Source of the DNA: DATMER01 sp963741305
GTDB lineage: Bacteria > Acidobacteriota > Thermoanaerobaculia > Multivoradales > UBA5704
Direction of reading: 5' to 3'
DNA: 64,000 nucleotides
Assembly (NCBI GenBank): GCA_963741305.1
Contig: CAVUHL010000003.1
Coordinates: 3,720,001-3,784,000, forward strand
Part shown: piece by piece, positions 1 through 9,731 of the stretch
How the letters are laid out: each line of letters opens with the position of its first letter
Position numbering within the stretch: position 1 is the first letter of the stretch
Translations under genes and position numbers: made by a program
Notes under the pieces: generated by a model
What the model was told of the DNA's origin: nothing
Databases searched by the model: none
What the model saw: only the letters and a program-made list of their open reading frames with translations

Positions 1-66
1 GAGCCCTTGCAGGCTCTGACACAGCGCCAGGAAGGCAATCGCCAGCCTTGCAGCTTTCGATGTCAT
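1..66 (-). CDS. Secreted protein, N-terminus only (cut by window edge)
   Basis: The ATG at 66 opens a frame that runs off the window after 22 codons. These residues form a typical signal peptide: a Lys/Arg-containing start (MTSKAAR) followed by a hydrophobic stretch ending LALCQSLQG. A GAGG-type ribosome site lies just upstream on the minus strand. Nothing of the mature protein is visible, so no function can be given. It is transcribed divergently from the DUF5916 gene. Confidence 0.6.
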   Translation of the reverse strand, partial: MTSKAARLAIAFLALCQSLQGL

Positions 67-197
67 AGAGGCTCCTCTCTTTTCATCGAACAGGGCTAAG
101 AGGGCAGTGATAATAGCACTACTCCCCCCGGCTCTGGTGAACGGCTGGACGAAACTGAGAAATCAGGGGACACTCTTCTTCTCCAGAAGGAGAAGCT

Positions 198-2444
198 ATG
201 AGAGACCTCTCGCGCTGGCTCACCGCGTTCGCGTTGCCCGTCCTGCTCTCGGCCGGAATCTCGGCTCAGGAGACGGAGGGGACGAGCGGCGCCAGGAACG
301 GCTTCGCGGTGACGCCCGCCACCTCGGAGATCCGCGTGGACGGCGTTCTGGACGAGCAGGGCTGGGTAGACGCCACGGTGGTGCCGCTCACCCACGAGTG
401 GTTCCCGGCCGACAACACCGAGCCTCCGGTGCGGACCGACTGCCTGGTCACCTTCGACAGCGAGAACCTGTACATCGCCTTCCGCGCCTACGATCCCGAC
501 CCGTCGCAGATCCGCGCCCACCTGGCCGACCGCGACACCCCGTTCCTCGACGACACGGTGGGATTCCACGTCGACACCTTCAACGACCGCCGCCGGGCCT
601 TCGAGTTCCGGGTCAACCCGCTGGGCGTGCAGATGGAGGCCGCGGTCTCCGATGTGGACGGCTCCGAGGACTGGTCGTGGGACGCCATCTGGGACTCGGC
701 CGGGCGGATCGGCGAGGACGGCTACGTGGTCGAGATCCTCCTTCCGTTCCGCCAGCTCCGCTTTCCCCGGACCGCGGAGGTGCAGACCTGGGGGTTCCTC
801 GCCACCCGCGACTACCCCCGATCCCTCCTCCACCAGTTGCGCTCGACCCGCAACGACCGCAGCCAGGACTGCGTGGTCTGCCAGTTCGACACCTTGACGG
901 GGTTCGAGCAGATCGACACCGGGCACAACCTGGAGGTCGTCCCCACGATCACGGCGGGCCGCACCGACGAGCGGCCGGCGCTCACCTCCGCCTTGGAAGA
1001 GGGGGACGCCGACGTCGAGGCGGGCGTGACGACCCGCTGGGGGATCACTCCCAGCGTGACGCTGAACGCCACCTTGAACCCCGACTTTTCCCAGGTCGAG
1101 GCCGACGCCGCGCAGCTCAACGTCAACGAGCGGTTCGCCCTTTTCTTCCCGGAGAAGCGCCCCTTCTTCCTCGAGGGCGCCGACTACTTCGCGACCCCGC
1201 TCAGGGCGGTCTTCACCCGCACCGTCGCCGACCCCTCGGGCGGCGTCAAGCTGACCGGCAAGGAGGGCGGCAACGCCTTCGGCGTGTTCCTGGCCGAAGA
1301 CCGCTTCAACAACCTGATCTTCCCCGGCGCGGAGCAGTCCGGCTTCGCCTCGCTGGACCAGGACGTGACCAGCGGAGTGGTGCGCTACCGGCGCGACGTG
1401 GGCAGGACCTCCACCCTGGGCGTCCTCTATGCCGGCCGCCAGGGGGATGGCTATTCCAACCAGGTCTACGGCCTGGACGGCACCCTGCGCGTGACCGACT
1501 CGGACACCATCCGTTTCCAGGGGCTCGACTCCCGGACCGAATACCCGGCGGCCGTGGCCGTGGACAATGGGCAGCCGCTCGATCCGTTCGGCGGCGCGGC
1601 GTGGAGCCTCAGCTACAACCACGCCACCCGGGACTGGGCCTGGCTCGCGGGCCACACCTCTTTCGCCCGCGACTTCCGGGCGGACAGCGGCTTCATCCCC
1701 CAGGTCGATCTCCGGCAGTCGTATGCCGAGGTGGCGAGGACGTTCTGGGGACGGCCGGGAGGATGGTTCAGCCGCTTCCAGGTGCTCGGCAACTTCGCCT
1801 CGACGAAGACCCAGGACGGCGATCTCATCGAAGACAGCGGCAACGTCTACATCACCTACGACGGGCCGCTCCAGAGCCAGGTGAAGCTCGGGCTCCATCC
1901 CAACGAGGAGGCGTTCCGCGGCGTCACCTTCAACGATTTCCGGACCGACCTGCTGGTGACCCTGCGCCCGACAGGCGACCTGGCCTTCCAGCTCTTCCTC
2001 AGGGCGGGCGAGATCATCGACTTCGTCAACGTCCGCCAGGCGGAGTTCGAACAGGTGCAGCCGCGGATCGAGTTCAAGCTCGGGCGCAGGGTCACGGGCG
2101 AGATCCAGCACACCTGGCAGGCGTTCGACGTGAGGGGCGACAGGTTCCTGGAGGCCAACCTCACGCAGACCACCCTGCGCTACCACCTGAACGTGCGTAC
2201 CTTCTTCCGCGCCATCCTGCAGTACCGCGACGTCGAACGGGAGCTCTCGCTCTACAACCCGGGCATCACGATCGAGCCTGAGGAAGAGGAGCTCTTTTCA
2301 CAGCTCCTCTTCTCCTACAAGCTCAATCCGCAGACCGTCCTGCTGCTGGGCTACTCCGACGCCTCCGAGGGGAACCAGCGGGTGGACCTCACCCAGCGCA
2401 ACCGCGCCGTGTTCCTGAAGATCGGCTACGCCTGGCTCTGGTGA
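198..2444 (+). CDS. DUF5916 domain protein with N-terminal CBM9-like domain
   Basis: 748 residues. A signal peptide (about 1-23, ending SAQE) is followed by a CBM9-like beta-sandwich (about 38-230), recognisable from IRVDGVLDEQGW and the YIAFRAYDPDP strand. The rest is a DUF5916 region with aromatic, alternating beta strands suggesting an outer-membrane barrel, including NPDFSQVEADAAQLNVN and FFPEKRPFFLEGADYF. The chain ends in W. The ATG at 198 is preceded by an AGAAGGAG ribosome site. Known family members sit in or on the outer membrane of Bacteroidota and Acidobacteriota and their substrates are unknown. The gene converges on the amidohydrolase with a 6-base gap. Confidence 0.85.
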   Translation: MRDLSRWLTAFALPVLLSAGISAQETEGTSGARNGFAVTPATSEIRVDGVLDEQGWVDATVVPLTHEWFPADNTEPPVRTDCLVTFDSENLYIAFRAYDPDPSQIRAHLADRDTPFLDDTVGFHVDTFNDRRRAFEFRVNPLGVQMEAAVSDVDGSEDWSWDAIWDSAGRIGEDGYVVEILLPFRQLRFPRTAEVQTWGFLATRDYPRSLLHQLRSTRNDRSQDCVVCQFDTLTGFEQIDTGHNLEVVPTITAGRTDERPALTSALEEGDADVEAGVTTRWGITPSVTLNATLNPDFSQVEADAAQLNVNERFALFFPEKRPFFLEGADYFATPLRAVFTRTVADPSGGVKLTGKEGGNAFGVFLAEDRFNNLIFPGAEQSGFASLDQDVTSGVVRYRRDVGRTSTLGVLYAGRQGDGYSNQVYGLDGTLRVTDSDTIRFQGLDSRTEYPAAVAVDNGQPLDPFGGAAWSLSYNHATRDWAWLAGHTSFARDFRADSGFIPQVDLRQSYAEVARTFWGRPGGWFSRFQVLGNFASTKTQDGDLIEDSGNVYITYDGPLQSQVKLGLHPNEEAFRGVTFNDFRTDLLVTLRPTGDLAFQLFLRAGEIIDFVNVRQAEFEQVQPRIEFKLGRRVTGEIQHTWQAFDVRGDRFLEANLTQTTLRYHLNVRTFFRAILQYRDVERELSLYNPGITIEPEEEELFSQLLFSYKLNPQTVLLLGYSDASEGNQRVDLTQRNRAVFLKIGYAWLW

Positions 2445-2450
2445 CGGGCG

Positions 2451-4064
<1,614 letters not shown>

Positions 4065-4082
4065 CGAGCGGACCTCCTGGGC

Positions 4083-5390
4083 TCAACCGGGTAGGGCATC
4101 CGGCAGGTCGTGCTCGACCCGCCTCAGGCCAGGGCGGGCATAGCCCCAGAGAGAGGCGAGGACGGGCAGGATCGCCAGGCTGACATAAAGGAGGCCGATG
4201 CCGCGCCCGGGCCCGACGCCCAGCACCCTTCCGGCGCTGTCGGCGAGCGGACCGCCGGCGGCGAGCAGCGGCTCGAAGACGCGGTCGGCCAGCGCGCCCG
4301 CACCGAGAAAACCCAGGGGAGCGGTGAACTGGGCGATCAGGCGCCGCACGGCGAAGACGCGCCCCTGCACGTCGGGCGGCACCTTCACCTGCCAGATCGC
4401 CTGGCTCGAGCCGTTGATGATCGGAGCGCCGAGCATGACGACGAACAGGGCACAGGCGACGAGCGGCGGGGACGGCCTGAGGCCCACGAAGACCAGCGCG
4501 ACGCCGAACAGGAAACCGAAGGCGAGCACGCCGTGGATGCGGGGCCGGGGCCCTCCCGTCAACGTCATGGCCACGCTGCCCACGAGCAGCCCCGCGCTCG
4601 CGGCGGAGAGGACGGGCGCGAGCACCTGCCTCGAGGCGAACGAGAGCACCAGCGGCGTCACGAGGACCGTGGCGATGCTGAACACGAGGTTGATCATCGC
4701 GAAGTAGAGTAGCAGCGCGAGCAGGCCGGGCCGCTCGCGGATGAACGTCCAGCCGTAGCCGGCCTCGGCCCAAAGCGATCCCCGGGCGGTGCGGCCAGCT
4801 GCGCTGACCGGCGGACGCGGGATCCGCACCCGCAGGAGGGTGGCGGCCGCGAAAAGGAACGTGCCGAAGTCGATCAGGATGACGCCGGCCATGCCCACGA
4901 CCGCGAGGAGCAGGGCCGCCAGGATGGGCGCGAGGACCTCCCCCGCCGCCTGGCCGAACTGCATCATCCCGTTGGCGCGGCCCAGCTGCCGCTTGGGCAC
5001 GAGCAGGGTCATGGAGGCGATGTAGGCAGGCCACTGGAAGGCGTTGAAGACCGAGCCGAACGCCACGACCACGTAGAGGTGCCAGACCTCGAGCGCGCCG
5101 GCGCGCACCAGCAGGACGAGCGCCAGCGTGCCGATCGCGGGACCCAGGTCGCTCCAGAACATCACCCACCGCCGGTCCCAGCGGTCGACCAGGGCGCCGG
5201 CGAACGGCGCGGCGAGCAGGCCGGGCAGGAAGGCAAAGAGCGTGATCAGGGTGAACTGCGTGGCCGAGCCGGTCCGCTCGTACACCCAGACGCCGAGCGC
5301 GAACCGGGTGAGGCCCGATCCGATCAGCGAGACCACCTGGCCGAGCCAGACCAGGCCGAAAGACTTGAGACCGCCGCCGGGCTGCGTCAA
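4083..5390 (-). CDS. MFS transporter, EntS-like
   Basis: About 435 residues with roughly 12 hydrophobic segments. The MFS motif A, DRWDRRWVMFWSD, lies between the second and third segments. FNAFQWPAYIASM and GRANGMMQFGQ are typical of the EntS/MFS_3 group of exporters. The open frame extends upstream into ypdA, but the extra residues are Arg/Pro-rich antisense. The TTG at 5390 is the first sensible start; a CTG at 5411 overlapping the ypdA stop (CTGA) is an alternative. Substrate unknown. It lies between the ypdA-like gene and the amidohydrolase in one minus-strand run. Confidence 0.8.
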   Translation of the reverse strand: MTQPGGGLKSFGLVWLGQVVSLIGSGLTRFALGVWVYERTGSATQFTLITLFAFLPGLLAAPFAGALVDRWDRRWVMFWSDLGPAIGTLALVLLVRAGALEVWHLYVVVAFGSVFNAFQWPAYIASMTLLVPKRQLGRANGMMQFGQAAGEVLAPILAALLLAVVGMAGVILIDFGTFLFAAATLLRVRIPRPPVSAAGRTARGSLWAEAGYGWTFIRERPGLLALLLYFAMINLVFSIATVLVTPLVLSFASRQVLAPVLSAASAGLLVGSVAMTLTGGPRPRIHGVLAFGFLFGVALVFVGLRPSPPLVACALFVVMLGAPIINGSSQAIWQVKVPPDVQGRVFAVRRLIAQFTAPLGFLGAGALADRVFEPLLAAGGPLADSAGRVLGVGPGRGIGLLYVSLAILPVLASLWGYARPGLRRVEHDLPDALPG

Positions 5391-5407
5391 GTTCCGTAGT
5401 CCGTGCT

Positions 5408-6394
5408 TCAGGTGAGCGCGGGCACCTGCGCGAACCGCCGCACCAGGTGGTCCACGATGAGCGGTCCGTGATCGCGCGAGTTTTCGATGAAGATGCGGTC
5501 GGTGCGGCGGCCGGCCTGGATCGTGCCGGCCACGTAGAGCCCCGGCACGTTCGACTCGCAGGTCGCCGGGTCGTAGGCCGGCTCCAGGCTCTCCGCGTCG
5601 ATGCGCACGCCGGCTCGCTGCAGGAGATCGATCTCGGGGGTGTAGCCGACGAGCACGTAGGCCGCCTGGGCGGGCAGCAGCTCGAGCCCGTTCGGCCCCT
5701 GGATCTCCACTCCGCCTTCCCGGAAGGCGCATACCAGCGAGTTGAAGCGGGCGGCGATCGAGCCTTCCTCGATGCGGTTTTCGATGTCGGGCTTGACCCA
5801 GTACTTGACCCCGGGCTTCACGTGCGGACCGCGATGGACGAGGGTCACCCGCGCGCCGTTGCGCCAGAGGTCGAGCGCTGCCTCGGCCGCGGTGTTGCCC
5901 GCGCCGATGATGACCACGTCCTGGCGGTAGTGGGGGTAGGCCTCCTTGTAGCGCGTCGAGACCCAGGGGAGATCCTCGCCGGGCACGCCCAGGTGCCTGG
6001 GGTTGCCGAAGTAGCCGGTCGCCACGGCCACAGCCCGCGCCTGGATCTCCCTCTTGTTCGAGGAGATGACGAAGCCCTCCTCCTGCTTGCGGATCTCCAG
6101 GACCTCTTCGTACAGGGCCAGGGGGATCTGGTAGCGGTCCACGACCATTCGGTAGTAGGACAGCGCCTGGCGGCGGGTCGGCTTGTCGTCGGGGATGGTG
6201 AAGGGGATGTCCGCGATTTCCAGGCGGTCGCGGGTGGTGAAGAACTCCATGAAGGTGGGATACCCCTGGATCGCGGCGGTGATCGGTCCGCGGTCCATGA
6301 CCAGCACGCCGACGCCACGGCGCCGCGCTTCCGCGCCGATGGCGATCCCCGTGGGGCCGGCCCCCACCACCAACAGATCCAGAACGTCGCTCAT
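5408..6394 (-). CDS. ypdA: YpdA-family FAD-dependent disulfide reductase
   Basis: 328 residues. The N-terminal FAD-binding Rossmann motif is VVGAGPTGIAIGAEARRRG, followed by YPTFMEFFTTRDRLEIADIP, a hallmark of YpdA. A second, NADPH-binding Rossmann motif is VVIIGAGNTAAEAALDL. The C-terminal GLYVAGTIQAGRRTD contacts FAD. YpdA reduces bacillithiol disulfide in Firmicutes; whether this organism makes bacillithiol is not shown here. The ATG at 6394 has GGAG nine bases upstream. The start region is a 23 bp tandem copy of the thiD end, leaving an 8-codon mini-frame between the two genes. Confidence 0.88.
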   Translation of the reverse strand: MSDVLDLLVVGAGPTGIAIGAEARRRGVGVLVMDRGPITAAIQGYPTFMEFFTTRDRLEIADIPFTIPDDKPTRRQALSYYRMVVDRYQIPLALYEEVLEIRKQEEGFVISSNKREIQARAVAVATGYFGNPRHLGVPGEDLPWVSTRYKEAYPHYRQDVVIIGAGNTAAEAALDLWRNGARVTLVHRGPHVKPGVKYWVKPDIENRIEEGSIAARFNSLVCAFREGGVEIQGPNGLELLPAQAAYVLVGYTPEIDLLQRAGVRIDAESLEPAYDPATCESNVPGLYVAGTIQAGRRTDRIFIENSRDHGPLIVDHLVRRFAQVPALT

Positions 6395-6431
6395 GGCTGT
6401 CTCCAAGGGTCGCTCATGGCTGCCTCCAAAG
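6386..6431 (-). repeat. 23 bp tandem duplication at the thiD/ypdA junction
   Basis: Two adjacent 23 bp copies (6409-6431 and 6386-6408) match at 21 of 23 bases. Each carries TTGGAG, a short spacer, ATG and AGCGAC. The upstream copy ends thiD (WRQP-TGA inside ATGA); the downstream copy provides the ypdA ribosome site and start. The ribosome site and start codon are therefore present twice. Confidence 0.9.
6391..6417 (-). other. 8-codon mini-ORF MSDPWRQP between thiD and ypdA
   Basis: ATG at 6417 overlaps the thiD stop as ATGA. The frame reads MSDPWRQP and its own TGA overlaps the ypdA ATG at 6394, again as ATGA. It has a good GGAGG ribosome site. It is a by-product of the 23 bp duplication and repeats the WRQP end of ThiD. 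It could pass terminating ribosomes from thiD to ypdA; translation is not demonstrated. Confidence 0.5.
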
Positions 6432-7196
6432 ATGGTCCACGGGGCCATGGCCCGAGCCCAGCGGGTACGCGGCCTTCATGGCCCCCTGCAAGTATTCGAT
6501 CGCGCCGCCCACTGCTTGCGGCAGCTCCTCCCCTCTTCCCAGCCGTGCTGCGATAGCCGAGGAGAGCGTGCATCCGGTACCGTGGGTCGAGGTGGTCGCC
6601 AAGCGCGGATGGCGGAAGCGGTGCACCTCCCCGTTCACTACCAACAAGTCAACGACCTCATCTCCTTCCGCATGCCCGCCTTTCGCGAGCACCGCGGGCC
6701 CGCGCCTCGCGAGCACCTCCGCCCCCGTCTGTCCGGAGGGCAAGCCGGTCATCCTCGCCAGCTCGGGCAGGTTCGGGGTGACGACGGTGCAGAGCGGGAC
6801 CAGCTCTTCGAGCAGCGCCTCGACCGCGTCGTCCCGGAGGAGCGCGTCGCCGCTCTTGGCTACCATGACCGGATCGAGCACCACGCGGGTAGGTTTCCAG
6901 AACCGCAGGCGATCCGCCACGGCGCGGACGATCGGCGCGCTCGCCAGCATGCCGATCTTGACCGCGTCCACCCCGATGTCCTCGAAGACAGCGTCGATCT
7001 GGGCGGCGACGATCTCAGGCGGGACCTCGTGGACGGCGCGCACTCCGACGGTGTTCTGGGCGGTCAGGGCGGTAATGGCGCTCATGCCGTAAGCGCCGTG
7101 CGCGGCGAAGGTCTTGAGGTCGGCTTGAATGCCCGCCCCGCCGCCGGAATCCGAGCCGGCGATGGTCAGGAGCCGCGGCGGCGTCCGGCTGGACAT
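6414..7196 (-). CDS. thiD: Hydroxymethylpyrimidine/phosphomethylpyrimidine kinase
   Basis: 260 residues, the normal ThiD length. It phosphorylates HMP and HMP-P for thiamine synthesis. Visible signatures are the N-terminal TIAGSDSGGGAGIQADLKTF, VKIGMLAS, VLDPVMVAKSG and the C-terminal ribokinase-fold HGTGCTLSSAIAA with the anion hole and catalytic base region. The ATG at 7196 has AAGG upstream; a TTG two codons earlier is also open. It follows lgt after nine bases. No other thiamine genes and no TPP riboswitch are seen nearby. Confidence 0.93.
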   Translation of the reverse strand: MSSRTPPRLLTIAGSDSGGGAGIQADLKTFAAHGAYGMSAITALTAQNTVGVRAVHEVPPEIVAAQIDAVFEDIGVDAVKIGMLASAPIVRAVADRLRFWKPTRVVLDPVMVAKSGDALLRDDAVEALLEELVPLCTVVTPNLPELARMTGLPSGQTGAEVLARRGPAVLAKGGHAEGDEVVDLLVVNGEVHRFRHPRLATTSTHGTGCTLSSAIAARLGRGEELPQAVGGAIEYLQGAMKAAYPLGSGHGPVDHLWRQP

Positions 7197-7205
7197 CTGC
7201 AACCT

Positions 7206-8024
7206 TCAGGCCGTGCGGAGCTGGAGACGGCGGCGGCGCATCCAGGAGATCGTGAGGATCAGGGCCACGATGAGCACGCTGATGACCTGGGCGAGCGTGA
7301 AGGAGCCGAAGAAGCGGTCGTCCTTGGCGCGCAGGATCTCGACCAGGAAGCGCTCGACCGCCAACAGGGCGATGACCGTGAGCGCCACCACGCCGACACC
7401 CCGATCCTCTCCCTCTCTCCTGCGGAGCAGCCAGAGGCCGAAGCCCCAGATGGCGAGGCTGCCGAGGGTCTCGTAGATCTGCGTCGGGTGCACGCGCAGG
7501 AGCTCGCTGTCCGGCACGCTGGCGGGGATGTCCACGCCGAACAGGCTGCGCAGCTCGCCCGCCGTGGTCGGCGGCAGGCCCACGGGGAAGGCCACGCCCC
7601 AGGGCAGGTCAGTGGGCCGGCCGTAGTCGTCGCCCACCAGGAAGCAGCCGATCCGGCCGACGGCATAGCCGATGGCGAGCGCCAGGGCCGCGATGTCGGC
7701 CATTCGCCAGACGAAGAGCCGGCGCTTGTACATGGTGAAGAGCACGGCCGCGGCGCCGAGGATGAAGCCGCCGTACCAGACCAGGCCGGAGCGGTCGAAC
7801 AGCACTGCCAGGTCACGGTTCAGGAGGGCGTAGTAGACCTTGGCCCCGACGATCCCGCCCAGGCCCGCGGCAAAGACGATGGCGCTGGCATCCTCGTCGT
7901 CTCCGAGGCCGAAGCGGCGCATCCCCCAGAGGAGCTGGAGATAGCCGGCGACGAACGAGAGGACCAGCATCACCCCGAAAGGGCTGATGGCGAAGGGTCC
8001 GATGCGGAAAAGCTCCTGGATCAT
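7206..8024 (-). CDS. lgt: Prolipoprotein diacylglyceryl transferase
   Basis: 272 residues, an inner-membrane enzyme that transfers diacylglyceryl from phosphatidylglycerol to the lipobox Cys of prolipoproteins. About seven hydrophobic segments are present. The signature region reads GRIGCFLVGDDYGRPT, where the usual family form has Asn (GNF) and Glu; HPTQIYETLGSLAIW at the C-terminal side is conserved. The ATG at 8024 overlaps the peptidase stop as ATGA. The open frame extends further upstream but that part is antisense-like. Substrates are present in this window, for example the alkaline phosphatase and haem lipoprotein. Confidence 0.92.
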   Translation of the reverse strand: MIQELFRIGPFAISPFGVMLVLSFVAGYLQLLWGMRRFGLGDDEDASAIVFAAGLGGIVGAKVYYALLNRDLAVLFDRSGLVWYGGFILGAAAVLFTMYKRRLFVWRMADIAALALAIGYAVGRIGCFLVGDDYGRPTDLPWGVAFPVGLPPTTAGELRSLFGVDIPASVPDSELLRVHPTQIYETLGSLAIWGFGLWLLRRREGEDRGVGVVALTVIALLAVERFLVEILRAKDDRFFGSFTLAQVISVLIVALILTISWMRRRRLQLRTA

Positions 8025-9703
8025 GGCCGGCCGGATCGTAGCACGCCGGGACGATCGAACAGGCCGCCGAAGAAGTCCCCCGGATTCCAGCTCGGGGGCT
8101 TCTCTTCCTGCGCCACCTGATAGCTGATGAGGAAGTTCAGCTTCGCGAACTGCACTCCGGCTCCGAAGTCCATGGCCTGGCTCATATCGTCGCCGGGCTT
8201 GTGATAGACCTCCGCCATCCACTTCCCCAAGAGCGCCTTGCTATCGACCGAGGGATCCGATGTCTTGAGGCCGACGGACAGGAAGATTGCCGGCACTCCC
8301 TGCTTGACGAACGCGTAGTGATCGCTGCGGATGAACAGCACCTGCTCCGGGAACGGGTCCGGGCTCACCTCGAGGCCGAGCCGGCCCGCGGCTTCCCTCA
8401 CTACGCGGTCGAGGCTCGAATGCTCCGCGCCGAAGGCGACGACGTCGCGCAGCGGGTAGAGCATCAGGAACATGTCCAGGTTGGTGTTGGCCACGATGCC
8501 GCCGATCGGCACCGTGGGGTAGTGGGCAAAGTATTCCGAGCCGTTCAGGCCCTCTTCTTCTCCGGTGACGGCGAGGAAGAGCACGGACCTGCGGGGCGCG
8601 GGAAGGTGGGTGAACGCCTTGGCGACCTCCAGCATGACGGCGATCCCGGAAGCGTTGTCGTACGCCCCGTTGTAGACCGTATCGCCGGTAGCGCCCACCT
8701 CCACTCCCACGTGATCGAGATGGGCGCTCAGGACGACGTACTCGTCCCTCAGCTTCGGATCGGAGCCGCGCAGCACCGCGGCCACGTTCGGGCTCTCGGC
8801 CCGCTTGCCCTTGCCCGCGGTACGCAGACGAGCCCGGACGGGCAGCTCGAAGGCCGGAGGCCGGCCAGCCTCCGCGGCCGCGTAGATCTCTTCGAGAGTG
8901 CGCGGCGCGCCCGCGAAAAGCTCCTTCGCCCCCTTCAGGCTCAGGGCGGCGAGGGGAAGCAGAGTGGAGAACTGCGGCTTCCCCGTCTCGTCCACCCACG
9001 ACGAGGAGGGCCAGTGGGAATGCCGCCTGGCGGCTTCCCAGGCGAACCTGCGCTCCCGCTCCGGCGTGTAGATCCCCAGGATTCCGACCGCACCCCGGTC
9101 GGTCGCATTCCTGGCCTGGACGACCCGGTCCGAGTAGTAGGCCCTCTGGTCGTTCGGGAACGTCGAAGGCGAGCCCAGCAGGATCGCCACGATCTTGCCC
9201 TTCACGTCGAGTCCGGCGTAGTCATCGTAGCCCAGCTCCGGCGCGGTCACGCCGAACCCGGCGAAGACCACGGGGGCTTCGGCGCTCGCCTTCTCCACAG
9301 CGGAGCGGACGAGGTAGTCCGGGCCGTACTCCAGCTCGATCTCCCGGCCGCCGCGCAGGAGCGTCAGGGAGCACTCGGCATCGACCGTCGTCATCTGCAT
9401 CATCGGGACGGGCTGAAAATAGCTCTCTCCGGTACTGGCGGAAGTACCCGCGGGCTCGAGCCCCAGCTCCTCGAAGCGGGCGGCCACATACCTGGCGGCG
9501 ATGTCATAGCCCCGCGTCGCCGTCCCGCGGCCTTCGAGCAGGTCGTCGGCCAGGAAGCGCATGTGGGCCCGGATCGCCTGCGGGCGGATCGCCGCCATGG
9601 CCTGCTCCACATCCCCGGTTTGCGCCGTGAGGGGCAAGGTGAGAATGAAACCGCAGGCCGCGGTCAGGAAAGAGGTTCGGACATGCCGCGTGGTTTTCCT
9701 CAT
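8021..9703 (-). CDS. Secreted M28 family zinc aminopeptidase with PA domain
   Basis: 560 residues. After a signal peptide (about 1-28) comes a PA insert (APVVFAGFGVTAPELGYDDY, DVKGKIVAILLGSP) and the M28 core. The expected di-zinc ligands and base are visible: His and Asp in SAHLDHVG, Asp in YDNASGIAVM, Glu-Glu in TGEEEGLNGSEYF, Asp in NTNLDMF and His in RSDHYAF. It probably removes N-terminal residues from peptides outside the cytoplasm. The ATG at 9703 begins the signal peptide; the open frame upstream has no signal or domain. It heads the run with lgt. Confidence 0.9.
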   Translation of the reverse strand: MRKTTRHVRTSFLTAACGFILTLPLTAQTGDVEQAMAAIRPQAIRAHMRFLADDLLEGRGTATRGYDIAARYVAARFEELGLEPAGTSASTGESYFQPVPMMQMTTVDAECSLTLLRGGREIELEYGPDYLVRSAVEKASAEAPVVFAGFGVTAPELGYDDYAGLDVKGKIVAILLGSPSTFPNDQRAYYSDRVVQARNATDRGAVGILGIYTPERERRFAWEAARRHSHWPSSSWVDETGKPQFSTLLPLAALSLKGAKELFAGAPRTLEEIYAAAEAGRPPAFELPVRARLRTAGKGKRAESPNVAAVLRGSDPKLRDEYVVLSAHLDHVGVEVGATGDTVYNGAYDNASGIAVMLEVAKAFTHLPAPRRSVLFLAVTGEEEGLNGSEYFAHYPTVPIGGIVANTNLDMFLMLYPLRDVVAFGAEHSSLDRVVREAAGRLGLEVSPDPFPEQVLFIRSDHYAFVKQGVPAIFLSVGLKTSDPSVDSKALLGKWMAEVYHKPGDDMSQAMDFGAGVQFAKLNFLISYQVAQEEKPPSWNPGDFFGGLFDRPGVLRSGRP

Positions 9704-9731
9704 GGACGGGCATGCTATAACGGACGGCCGG

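Noticed and set aside
96..2186. Long minus-strand open frame opposite the DUF5916 gene
   Set aside because: Arg/Gly/Ala/Val-rich antisense of GC-rich coding DNA; no domain, and the plus strand clearly encodes CBM9-like/DUF5916.
6400..7202. TPP riboswitch for thiD
   Set aside because: thiD is inside an operon behind lgt with a nine-base gap, leaving no room for an aptamer.
9500..9731. Start of the DHH gene upstream of 9702
   Set aside because: The upstream frame is antisense to the peptidase signal region and lacks any domain; the conserved fold begins after 9732.
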